Positions 42,818 through 54,145 of a DNA stretch of 64,000 nucleotides are shown piece after piece. The stretch lies in the NCBI GenBank assembly GCA_002964805.2, contig PUDQ02000010.1, forward strand, positions 248,001-312,000, in the 5' to 3' direction. The notes under the pieces were generated by a model, which was not told the DNA's origin, did no database searches, and saw only the letters and a list, made by a program, of their open reading frames with translations. The stretch comes from Trametes villosa. Lineage: Eukaryota > Basidiomycota > Agaricomycetes > Polyporales > Polyporaceae. The position numbers and the translations under genes are program-made. How positions within the stretch are numbered: position 1 is the stretch's first letter; each line of letters begins with the position of its first letter.

Positions 42818-44974
42818 CGCGGCGACGACCGGCAGCGGATATATAAGTCTAGCGGGTCTTGGTATCGTCGCGTGAGCACGATGACGGACTAGTCACTATC
42901 AGGGGAGAGCAGGTCCGGCGGCGGGAGGGGTGCACACCGTGTTCCGGTGGCCTTCTCGAAGCTCGCGATCTTTTAAATGCACCATGAAGAACGAGCGGCA
43001 TCGACGGCGTCCGTTTCGTGCATGCGGTCAGTGAGCAGTGTCGGGAGGCTGTCATGCGCAGCGTGCGACCGCGTTCCAAAGTGGCAACTGCACGGCCGAG
43101 GGCCAATTAGTAGGGCGAGATACGATAGATGCGCTCTACGTGAGCTGATATGCTTTTGGCCGCCGGAACAGACGCTACGTTGCATCCGCGGCCGGCATAC
43201 ACGCCACTGCCGCGCATCATCCCTGGCAAGATGGGGCGTAGACTGGGTGGAGATGTGCGGGAAACGAGGCTGGCGTTCCTCCACGCGTTTCGCCGCCTCC
43301 CACGCGAAGTGCCTTTCGAAGTGTTCGTGGACATACGCTGCCGAAAGGCTCATGGACATCCGGGTACTGCGCGCCAAATACTGGTTAAACAGCATCCGGG
43401 CAGAACCCATGCCCATGCGCCTACACGTCCGATGCTAATGTCGACATGAACGACCTTAAAATGACCTTAATAACCTAGCCCTAATGCCGACGACCTCATG
43501 CATCATATGCTCGTTGTCCGATACCCTTCGTTGAGATAAAATGCCTTAGGGCGGAGAAGGCCTGAGTCCGATCCCTGATGGCGGAGGCGCCAGGTAGATA
43601 GAGGTTCAGGACATCGCGGACAGGCGGTGAGCTCAGCACCAGGTGGGTTACTTTATCAAGAGCCCCTTGAAGGATCGTAATCTGCCCCACTCGCGGTCCA
43701 TCGACCCTCATGCCGCCGCGGGTCCGGTCCCTTTTGAGCCCTTATGTCGACAGAAGCATACACCATTTCAGTATGAATGATACTACTGTCGACGTAAGTG
43801 CCCAGTATTTATATCGACAGAAACCTCCAGGCCCGGGTGGTTTGGTATTAGACCTCTAGAGAGCGCAGCATGGGACCTATCCGGGCATCTCTCGAAGCTT
43901 TTCCCAGTCGATTAGCGTATAACTCACTTGGGTTGAGGCCTGCGCCGCGCTCACAGGAGCTGAAGAGATGGATGCTCCGAAGAGGCCAGCTGCGGGCTGA
44001 GGAGGCCTGTAGCAATCGCGAGGGAAGGAGGTAAGGAATATCGTTGCACCATGGCGAGCTTTATAGCATCTCTATGACAGCTACGTCACATCATATCACG
44101 ATTTTGACGGCGAATTCGAAGTCGAGTTATGAACAGGCGGTCCAGTCGATGGAGCACTGAGCCGAGCAGCGCGACTCTGACAGCCTTCGGTGCACTGACT
44201 ACCCTGTAGGAGCTCTTCGCGCGACCGATCAATGACATCACATACGCACGGTACGATGAGTGAAGATGGGCATACCATCCTGGGTCACCTACTGAGCTTC
44301 AGTAGCTGCCATACTACGCCACGATCGGTGTGGGGTGGGGCGGAGGTTCTAGCTATGGGTACTGTGACTACACGCGCAGGTAGCCGGGCCTGCAGCCGAA
44401 ATCCTGGAATTATATATGCGAGGGGTCACAGCAGAACTTGGATCCGAAGAGCTCACCGAGTATGTGGAGATTTGGCGGGCTATCGTCGCAGTACTTGTGT
44501 GTCGCGAATCGCGATCGGTCGACCGTCAGTGCTTCGACGTTCGTGGTTTGCGCATCGATCGAGTACACTGTAATAATGTGCCGAATAGAAGCATCTGTAA
44601 GTGGTTATAAAGAGTATGCAGGCTTTTCACAACTTTGAATCAAACCCCCATGTCCCCGTCTCTGCCTCCCTTTTATTTCTGAGCATCCTTCGTTGTGCAG
44701 TGGTTGGTGTCTCCGCGACGTCGGGCCCCGCTTGAAGCTTGAAGCCACGCACTCGGGCGCTCTCGCAGTCCCGGAGGTCCTCCACTGACCAGTCCCCCGG
44801 CCACCCTTGGTAGGTATTATCGCGTTTTCGAGCCCTCGAAGAGATGACTCGGACGCATCGATAGCTCTCACTTTCTTTCCAGGACTGATTTATTTCTGTA
44901 TCGGGAGGTTGGCCACCATTCTTTCTCTTTGGAGACGTGCTATACGTCCCGCTCGTTTAACGAGTACCCGCACC
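42818..44974. other. 2.2-kb region without a confident gene
   Basis: No gene was recognised. A TATA-like tatataag near 42840 may serve the transporter. A minus frame at 43496-43711 reads protein-like (GQITILQGALDKVTHLVLSS), as in decayed F-box/LRR genes, but has no context. An inverted repeat lies at 43742-43797. The right end is the promoter and leader of the leucyl-tRNA synthetase gene. Confidence 0.35.
43742..43797. repeat. Short inverted repeat around TCGACAG
   Basis: Left arm TTATGTCGACAGAAG and right arm (read on the other strand) TTACGTCGACAGTAG, with two mismatches in 15 and about 26 nt between them. A third direct copy, tatatcgacagaaacc, follows near 43817. Could be a hairpin, a small element end or a repeated binding site. 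Confidence 0.55.
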
Positions 44975-47900
44975 ATGGCCTCCGCCAACACTATCGAGCT
45001 TGCCCAAACCGGCAAACGCGACGAGATCCGCGAACTCGAGAGGAAGTACCAGGCGCGATGGACGGCGGAACGCGTCTTCGAGATCAACGCCCCCTCGCGG
45101 GAAGAGCTTGCGGGTCTGTCCAAGGCAGACATCAAGGAAAAGTTCCCCAAGTGGTTCGGTAACGTCCCCTACCCCTACGCGAACGGCTCCCTCCACCTCG
45201 GACATGCGTTCACCATCTCCAAAGTCGAGTTCGAGGCGGGCTTCCAGCGGATGGTGGGCAGGCGGGTTCTGTTCCCGCACGGGTTCCATTGTACGGGTAT
45301 GCCCATCAAGGTGCGTCGTGGCGCTATCGAGTCTCAGCCGGAAGCTACATGATCGTGCAGGCCGCGTCGGACAAGATCATTCGCGAGATCGAGCTGTTCG
45401 GCGAGAACTTTGAGAGGTTCCAGCCCGAGGAGGAAGCCGCCCCCACCGCGCCTACCACCACCTCCGATGGCCCCGCAAAAGCAGTAGACAAGGCGAAGAA
45501 GGGCAAGGTGGCGGCGAAGGCGACCGGCCTTCAATACCAGTTCCAAATCATGGAGTCCATGGGCGTGCCTCGGGAAGAGATCAAGAAGTTCGCGGATCCC
45601 TACTACTGGCTGCAGTACTACCCTCCCATCTGCATTGTGCGTTTTCACGGATCGCCACGGCGTGAGGGTGCTGAATGTCTATGCAGGAGGACAACAAGCT
45701 GTTCGGCTCAAGAATCGATTGGCGCCGCTCCTTCATCACGACCGACGCAAACCCGTACTACGACTCGTTCGTGCGGTGGCAGATGAAGAAGCTGTACAAG
45801 CTCGGCAAGATCAAGTTCGGCGAACGGTATACTGTGTACAGCCCGAAGGACGGTCAGCCATGTATGGACCACGACCGCTCGGAGGGTGAGGCTCTCGGAC
45901 CCACGGAGTACACCGGCATCAAGATGGAGGTCGTTCAGTGGAGCCCAGAGGCGGCGAAGGCGATCGAGGGCAAGGTGGGTGGCCGGAAAGTGTACCTCGT
46001 CGCTGCTACACTGCGGCCAGAGACGATGTGAGCGTTGCCTGCGCTTGAGTCGCCCCACAGACGCTGATCTCCTGAAACGTGTAGGTACGGGCAGACGAAC
46101 TGCTTCGTCGGCACTGCCATCAAGTACGGCGTGTTTGCGATCAACGAAAAGGAGGCGTACGTGTGCACATACCGCGCCGCACGCAACATGGCGTTCCAGG
46201 GGATCACCGACGTTCGCGGTCAGGTCAACCAGCTGCAGGAGGTTGAGGGTACCGCACTCGTCGGCACGAAGATCAAGGCGCCGTTCTCTGTGAACCCGGA
46301 GGTTTACGTGCTGCCGATGGAGAACGTACTGCCCACCAAGGTAAGGCAGTATCTGCGGGCGTGCTACTTGACGCTGACCACTTTCCAGGGTACCGGTGTC
46401 GTGACCTCCGTTCCGTCAGACTCGCCAGACGACTTCCAGACGGTGACTGACCTCAAGAAGAAGCCCGAGTTCTACAAGATCGACCCGTCATGGGTGGCGT
46501 TCGAGCCGCTGCCGGTGATCACCACGCCCGCCTACGGTGACCTGATCGCGCCCGCCGTGATCAAGCAGCTCAAGATCCAGTCCCAAAAGGACACCAAGCA
46601 GCTTGCGGAGGCTAAGGAGATCGCATACAAGGAGGGATTCTACAACGGCACGATGCTCGTCGGGGAGTTCAAGGGTCTGCCGGTGCAGGAGGCGAAGACG
46701 CGCGTGCGCGAGAAGCTCCTCGAGGCTGGTCTGGCGTTTGCGTACGCGGAGCCGGAAGGTTTGATCGTCTCGCGCAGCTCGGACGAGTGCGTGATCGCCC
46801 TCATGGACCAGTGGTACCTGGACTACGGTGAGGCGTCATGGCGCGCACAGGCGGAGAAGTAAGTTCTGTCACGACACCGATCGCAGAGTGTGCTCACAGC
46901 TCTGCGCCAGGCTCGTTGCGAGGATGGAGACGTACAACTCCGAGACACGTAACGCGTTCGAGGGTGTGCTGGCGTGGCTGAACAAGTGGGCCTGTGCGCG
47001 CACGTACGGCCTGGGCTCGAAGCTTCCCTGGGACCCGCAGTTCCTCGTGGAGAGTTTGAGCGACTCCACCATCTATATGTCGTACTACACTGTCGCCCAT
47101 CTGCTTCACAGTGCGTGCTGTACCCTCCATCGACAGCGCTTTGCTGACCTCCCACAGGCAAGCTCGACGGCAGTGAGCCCGGCCCTCTCGGCGTCACGGC
47201 TGACCAGATGACCGACGAGGTTTGGGAGTACGTGCTCAACAACGGTCCCTGGCCAGAACCGGCGCCTCTGCCCAGGGAAAAGGCTGACGCGATGAGGCAC
47301 GAGTTCGAGTACTTCTACCCCTTCGACGTGCGCTCCTCCGGCAAGGACCTCATCCCCAACCACTTGACGTTCTGCGTGTACAACCACGCCGCGATCTTCC
47401 CCGAGGACAAGTGGCCACTGAGCATGCGCGTCAACGGGCACTTGATGGTCAACGGACAGAAGATGTCGAAGAGCAAGGGCAACTCTATGACCATGCGCCA
47501 GTGTATCGAGAAGTTCGGCGCGGACGCGACGCGACTCTGCTTGGCGGACGCCGGCGACGGTATCGAGGACGCGAACTTCGACGAGAAGACCGCGAACGCG
47601 AACATCCTCCGTCTGCATACCTTGATGGCCTGGTGCGAGGTGGGTACATTCCGTGACGGTACCTAACCGGTTCTAACGTTACACTCCAGGAGAACATCCA
47701 GAGCAAGGGAACGCTCCGTACCGGTGCTAAGACCTACCACGATACGGTATTCGAGCATGAGATCAACGATCTCATCGCGAAGACCAAGGACTTCTACGCC
47801 CAGTGAGTCGCAGGTGGTAGCGCGTCGACGCATTGATGGTTCTGATAGCCCCTCAGTATGCAGTACAAGGACGCTTTGAAGTACGGCTTCTACGAGCTCC

Positions 47901-48698
47901 AGTCATCACGAGACTGGTACCGTGAAGTCACCGCGGACATTGGCATGCACGCCGACCTCACCGAGTGGTGGATTCGCGTTGCGGCCCTCCTCGTCACCCC
48001 CATCGCGCCCCACTTCTCGGAGCACGTGTGGTCGACCATCCTCAAGGAGCCCAAGTCCGTGCAGCTCGCGCAGTGGCCCGAGCCGACCGTCGCCGTCGAT
48101 CAGTCGATCCTCGACTCCGCGGTGTACATGCGCGGGACGATCAAGACGATGCGCGACGCGGAGCTCTCGCTGCTCAAGAAGATGAACAAGGGCAAGCAGG
48201 GCCAGGCGACGTACGACCCGAAGAAGCCCCGTGCGGTGCGCATCTACGTTACCACGGCATTCCCCGAGTGGCAGGAGCAGTGCGTGGAGGTTGTCAAGGA
48301 GGCGTACAGCGCGGAGCACGACAAGGTCGACGACCAGAAGGCGCGCGAGCTGCTGACTGCGCGCGGTCTCATCAAGGACAAGCGCGCGATGCCGTTCGTG
48401 CAGGCGTTCAAGGTACGTCTCCCGCCGATGTGCCGAGTTGATTAGTTGCTGACGCGCAGTTGTGCAGAAACGGATAGCGCAGTTCGGCGCGCAGACCGCC
48501 TTCAACCGCTCGGTGCCGTTCTCGGAGGTGAAGGTGCTGCACGAGATCCTGCCGTACCTCAAGCGGACGCTCAACCTCGAGGACGCCGAGGTGCACCTCG
48601 CGGACGACGCGAAGCAGAAGGAGCTCTCCACCCTCACGAAGGCCCTCGTCGAGAGCGCAGAGCCCGGTAACCCTGCGTTCGAGTACTACAACGTTTGA
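44975..48698 (+). CDS. CDC60: Cytosolic leucyl-tRNA synthetase
   Basis: Class I synthetase that charges tRNA-Leu. Ten exons (introns 45311-45360, 45637-45686, 46028-46084, 46341-46388, 46859-46910, 47111-47157, 47640-47689, 47803-47856, 48413-48467) give 1086 aa, the usual size of the cytosolic/archaeal-type enzyme. The N-terminus is [20 protein letters not shown]. The HIGH motif is HLGHA within [19 protein letters not shown]; the CP1 editing domain includes [20 protein letters not shown]; the KMSKS loop is [12 protein letters not shown]. The anticodon-binding domain starts near [20 protein letters not shown], and a C-terminal domain ends [15 protein letters not shown]. No mitochondrial presequence is seen. 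It is functionally related to the tRNA-Leu genes 16 kb away only by substrate. Confidence 0.96.
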
Positions 48699-49064
48699 GG
48701 TGCTCCGTCTTGTTGCTTGTGTGTTCGCGGTCCGCTAGAATAAAAGGGTCATACGTAGCTGTTATCTTGAATGTGCATTAGATCTTGCTCTGCTTTCAAA
48801 ACGAATGTTAAGATTTCACAAGCTCGCATCTATCTTGAGGTACTTACGACTCGGTATGGACATAACAAGTCTGAAACAACATCATCGTCATGGCACGCGA
48901 GTCTCTTGGGGAAACTTTCCGCCGAGATGAAACTAAGCGCTCGTGAACGTACTCACGGGCGCTTCAGTTCTGATGTGTAGGGCTAATCCTAACCCTAAGC
49001 GAGTACCATCATAGCAAGCGAGGGTGGCTAAGCCAGGCCCTTGCAACTCTTGTCTCTTACCGCC
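48699..49064. other. Intergenic region with poly(A) signal
   Basis: AATAAA at 48739-48744, 41 bp after the synthetase stop codon, is a likely polyadenylation signal. The rest is AT-richer and contains the promoter of the ERCC6L2-like gene; no TATA box stands out. Confidence 0.45.
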
Positions 49065-52000
49065 ATGGCCGCATCAACTGCGAAACCCTCGGCCTACGCC
49101 AAAAGTATCCAGACATTTTCACCATATGCTTGGAAGACGTTCTAATAATTCTTTAGGAAACAATGCGTCCAGCGCTGTACCATTAGGTACGGAGTCCCAG
49201 TGCCTGTCGCGCTAGTACCTGGCTTACCGAGATCACAGAGGAGGATTCCGACTCTGACTTTAATCCTGGGTCATTTATACCAACACCGAAGAAACGTGGC
49301 CGTAAATCTACAGGCTCTAAGAAGTCAGGGGAATTGTCCGATTCGCCGCGACCCAGCAAGAGGCGGCGGAGCGAAACCCTCGCCAAGATCGGGGGCAAGC
49401 GCTCACAACGCCTAAGTACGCATTTAGTGGCTATCCGTTATGTCGACGAGTTTCACAATGATGCTTCAGGCGATAAACCAACTGCAGCGGTGCCTCAGCG
49501 TCCAAATCTGCTCTTGCAATACTTCGGTAACTTGATACCCCTTGGTTGTAATTGCGTTGTCTCACACGTTGAACTCGCGTGTAGGAGACCTGGGAATCAA
49601 ACCCATCCCAGAAAGTGATGTTGAAGACGAGAAAGCTGACGCGGATGAAGAGCAAGAAGAAGAGGACGACGAGGATAAGGAAGGGGAAGAAGACGACGAC
49701 CCGCCGCCGATGCCCAGGACGCTTGCAATCGTATACAATAAGGCGAAACTGAAGGCTCAGACATCTGGCGCCCATGATGGCTCCACCACCGAGTACGAAA
49801 GCGACTTGGACTCGGATGCGCCACCACCCGCCCGACAGTCGCCGGTCAAGCGATCTGCTACTCAGAATCCTACGACTTCACAACCTCCCCCGACTAAGAA
49901 GCCCAGACTCGTCGAGACGGATGATTCACCGACCGAGTCTGAAGACGGCGAGCCACAATGGGTCTTCAGCGCTTCTCAAGCCGTACCTTCAACTTCCAAC
50001 AAGCCCGCACCCGCATATGACTCTGACGCGGACACCGAGGAAGAATCCGAGCCTGAGTCTTTGAGCGATGTAAGCAAGCATAAGTTCGCAAACTTCAAGT
50101 GCTGAGCGTAGTTTTACCAGGACGTGCAGGTTCGCCCTGCCTTTCCACGAAAGGATGGGCAAGCTTCGACCGAGCCGTTGGTGCTGGACAAATCTCACAA
50201 GGTTCCGGGAAGCATCAACATGTTCTTGCGCGAGTACCAGAGGGACGGTATACGTTTCTTCTGGGAACGTTACAACGAAGGAAGAGGTGGGCTACTCGGC
50301 GATGACATGGGCTTGGTACGTCGCTTTCGTGCTGTCAGCTTGAGGCGAATCTCAGATACTGACTTTAATTCGCGTAGGGCAAGTGGTCACGTCGAAGCTG
50401 CTGCCGAATATTATACTCACACTTATTGAACAGGGAAGACCATCCAGGTAATCTCCTTCCTCTCCGCGATTATGCGGAAGCGAGGCGATAGCCTAGACGT
50501 GGATCGTCGGCGCAACCACGTCGCTCGGCTACAAAGCGGCAAGGAATGGGCAGCGCGTCGCACTCTTCCTCCCGCCAACGCGACATGGCCTACGTGCCTC
50601 ATCATCGCGCCCAGCAGCGTAGTAGGAAATTGGGAACGAGAATTCGAAACAGTACGTAGTGCCTTGAATTACCGCTCATTGCATCTGCTCACCGTCCGAA
50701 TGAAGTGGGGCTTCTTCGAAGTCGGAATGTACATCGGGCCTCCAGCAGCCCGCGCCAGTGTTCTGACTGACTTCAAGCTGGGTCGACTCGACGTCCGTAA
50801 GTGGTCTTGAGTTCATGCGCCACCGACTGCCTGTTAACTCGCCATAAACAGTCGTTACATCTTTCGAAGTCGCTCGGATAGACATTGACTTGATCGACGA
50901 GCTTCCGTGGTCGTGCATCATCATCGACGAGGTGCACCGCGTCAAGAACCCTCGCTCCAAACTTTCCGTCGCATACAGTCGCTTCACATGTCCACAACGG
51001 TTCGGTCTCAGCGGAACCGGTGAGCATGGCCCCTCTCATCGCGTCGCACATGATGAGACTGAGCTATTGCATAGTCATTCAGAACGGATACGAAGAACTG
51101 TGGACCGTGCTGGACTGGACGAACCCCGGTTCAGTCGGCTCGAAGAAGCAGTGGGAGATGTACGTCGAGAAACCCCTGCGGGTAGGCCAGAGCAAGTCAG
51201 CCACGGATGAAGAGCATGTTCAAGCTGCTGTATGTGACTATGCCCAAGTGGACTTTCCTTGTCTAACATTGGGTACTTCGCAGCTGGTCGCCAAATTGCT
51301 GACAGAGAAGCTGTTGCCACATGTGTTCCTGCGCAGGTATGTAGTACGATATCGCCATACGAGCTCCGTCGCTGATCATTTCATAGGACGAAGCATATCA
51401 TTCAGGACCAAGTCGGTCGCGGTCGCCTTCTTTGCTAGACAGCCGCTGACTAGCTTTCCCTATCAGCTCCCCCAAAAGACGGACCAGGTCGTGTTCTGCC
51501 CATTGACTCCCGTGCAGATCGCTGTCTACAAGCGCATCCTTGACCTCGAAGAAGTTGCCAACCTCGTCCACAAGGACAAAGCGTGTGACTGTGGCTCGAA
51601 GAAGGCGTATGTGATACTCACTTTCCAACAGCCTCCAACACTCACGCTGGTTTAAATACAGGAGAAAGAAGTGCTGCCATCCCGTTCATCCGGGCGACCT
51701 GTTCAAGTACATGTCGACTTTGATCAAGATTGCGAATCATCTTGCATTGATCCTACCGGGTAGGTCCGTCCGCAAAGGTCAGAGGCAGCTGCTGACCGTG
51801 ACGACAACATAGCGCCTACGGACACTGTCGAACAGGTTCGCCAGTATGATGAACTGCTCGCGACTTGCAGGCCTGCTAACACTCCGTAGACCGCGCGTAA
51901 CCGAGAGCTGTCCCGGATGGCCTTCGGCAACGGCGCACTTCCAAAGTACGGACCTTCGATGCTACGACCGGAATACTGTGGAAAATGGCAGGTTAGTCGC

Positions 52001-53814
52001 AGCTCGGTTTCCTCGCTCGCATGCGGCATGTTGACTGTATGCAAGGTGCTGGAAACGTTGCTCAAGGGGTGGAAGAGAGAGAAGGGGAACAAGGTCCTGA
52101 TCTTCACGAAGTCCGTCAAGCTCCTGGAGATGTTGGAGTTCCACCTGAACTCTCGAAGTCCGTGGCCGTTCACGCTGGATATATGGGACGTACTTACCGA
52201 CACCTGCTACAGACTATGGTTTTGTGAAGCTGGACGGCTCGACTAAGCAGTCAGACCGTGAGTGTTTCTTAGATCGGGACCATACATCCTCACTGACGCC
52301 CCCGCAGGAATGCCGATGATTGACCGGTTTCAGGAAGACCCCGACATTTTCGTCTTCTTGATCTCTACGATGGCCGGAGGGACAGGGCTGAACTTGACTG
52401 CCGCGAACAAGGTCGTCGTCTTTGGTGAGTAGCTCGAATGTCTCCACACGCATGTTGCTGACGGTGTATTCTAGATCCTAACTGGAGTGAGTCGAGATGT
52501 AGAACCGTAGAAACGACCCACTGACGTCGTCCCACGCAGACCCTGCTCACGACTTGCAGGCAATGGACCGAGCCTATCGCTTTGGACAGACGCGAGACGT
52601 GGCGGTCTATCGACTGCTCGGCGCAGGCTCAATTGAAGAGCTCATATATGCGCGGCAAGTATACAAGCAGCAGCAGATGCAAGTCGGGTACAATGCTAGT
52701 CTCCAGACGCGGTATGCTTTTCCTTAACACCTTCACCGAAGCCGCTGCTGATCACTGACCACAGATACTTCGAGGGTGTCCAAGGAGACAAACGGAAGCA
52801 AGGAGAGCTGTTCGGCATTCAGAACATTTTCAAGTTGCACGAACACACGCTGGCCACAAAGATGGCGGTAGGTCATTTCGGGAGTTGTCTCAGCAGTTTC
52901 GCCGATGCTCATACGCTCGTAGATCGAGCGCGCCCATGTCAGTGATCTGGACTGGGCGTTCGCGTATATGGGTGGCAAGAGCAGCGGGACGAAGCGCCCC
53001 CAAGCCAAGGCGAAACAGTCGGGTGCCCAGTGGGTCTACGAGGAGGAAGCGAAGACGGGGAAGGATTACGTGCGTGCTCACCCGCTTCTCTGCATTACTA
53101 TGTATCTCATTTTCACCTAGGACGATCTCCGCGGGCTTGGGGCACTGCTGTTCGACGATGGTGAGCTTCCCGTTCGACTGTTTTAGTGCAACGGGGTGAT
53201 ATTGACGCTTGTATCCAGCGCCACCTGAGGTAGAGCATAAACCGGACGACATCGAGAAGATTCTCAATGCCATCGGCGTGCACTACACTCACCGCAACGA
53301 CGACCTGATCGCCGAGAACGCCATCGAAGGGCAGCGGATGCAGATCATGCTCCAGGTATGTCTCGCCGGGTCCCCTTCATTGGCAATATATCATCAACAT
53401 AGCTCTGCAGGAGAGGAAGAAGAAGGCCAAGCAAGCGAAGGAGCGCCGCGACTCCGGGAAGAAGGGCCAGAAGGAGAAGTCGCCCGAACCGCAGTGGCCG
53501 CCTCGCCGCAAGCACCACAAGGCACCGCCTAGTCCTCGCTCCAAGTACGTCCACCAATGGCGCATTCCGTTGTTTCTGACCTCTGATGTCGTTGGTTCAG
53601 GCTGCAGATCCGCCAGCGCGCTCTCTTAGAGCAGGAGATTCTCAAGTCGCCTGAGGATTTGCCCAAGTTTGCTCAGGAATTGTGAGTGCATCCACTGGCG
53701 TGCCTGATATTTCTTTGTTGAAACGGGAATGATTACAACAGCGCGCAGAAGACGCTGGAAGAGCAGAACGCCTTCCTCGCGAAGCTGGATGATTATGCGA
53801 AGAAGCACTTCTAG
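49065..53814 (+). CDS. ERCC6L2-like SNF2-family DNA-dependent ATPase
   Basis: SNF2 translocase related to human ERCC6L2 and fungal Rad26-like proteins in DNA repair. Chosen start 49065 ([13 protein letters not shown]); the first exons are short and encode [15 protein letters not shown] and [13 protein letters not shown]. An acidic linker precedes [20 protein letters not shown], then Walker [38 protein letters not shown], the Walker B box [11 protein letters not shown] (DEVH instead of DEAH), RFGLSGT and [26 protein letters not shown] cysteine cluster sits where ERCC6L2 has its similar CxC...CC insert. Helicase C includes [40 protein letters not shown] and [19 protein letters not shown]. The C-terminus is basic and ends KKHF. 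About 1,100-1,150 aa with some twenty introns; most checked junctions are in phase. Confidence 0.88.
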
Positions 53815-54145
53815 TAGGCTGGAGGGGGTCTGCCTCAGTGCACTATGCTGTCGACGTCCGTGATTCCATTGTACTCACCATGCTATCTTGTTTTCGTCTT
53901 GTTGTGCGCTTAATGGATGGAGCTTGTTGTACATGTAGGCATTGAAAATATGATTGTGTTTTCATCGCTGTCTTTCTGTTCTAGATGTCCATGGGGCCTA
54001 CGAGCAACCAACAGTACAATCCGAGGAAATATCATGCGAATATCACAGCATCTCGAGTATATGGTACACACAGAGCGGTTTATACAACAGGAGCGACAAA
54101 GTCCGGAGCACAAATCGCAGGTCCAAACCCGAGCCTCCCTCTACC
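53815..54145. other. Convergent intergenic region
   Basis: 331 bp between the 3' ends of the ERCC6L2-like and METTL14-like genes; AT-richer, with no gene recognised. Confidence 0.4.
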
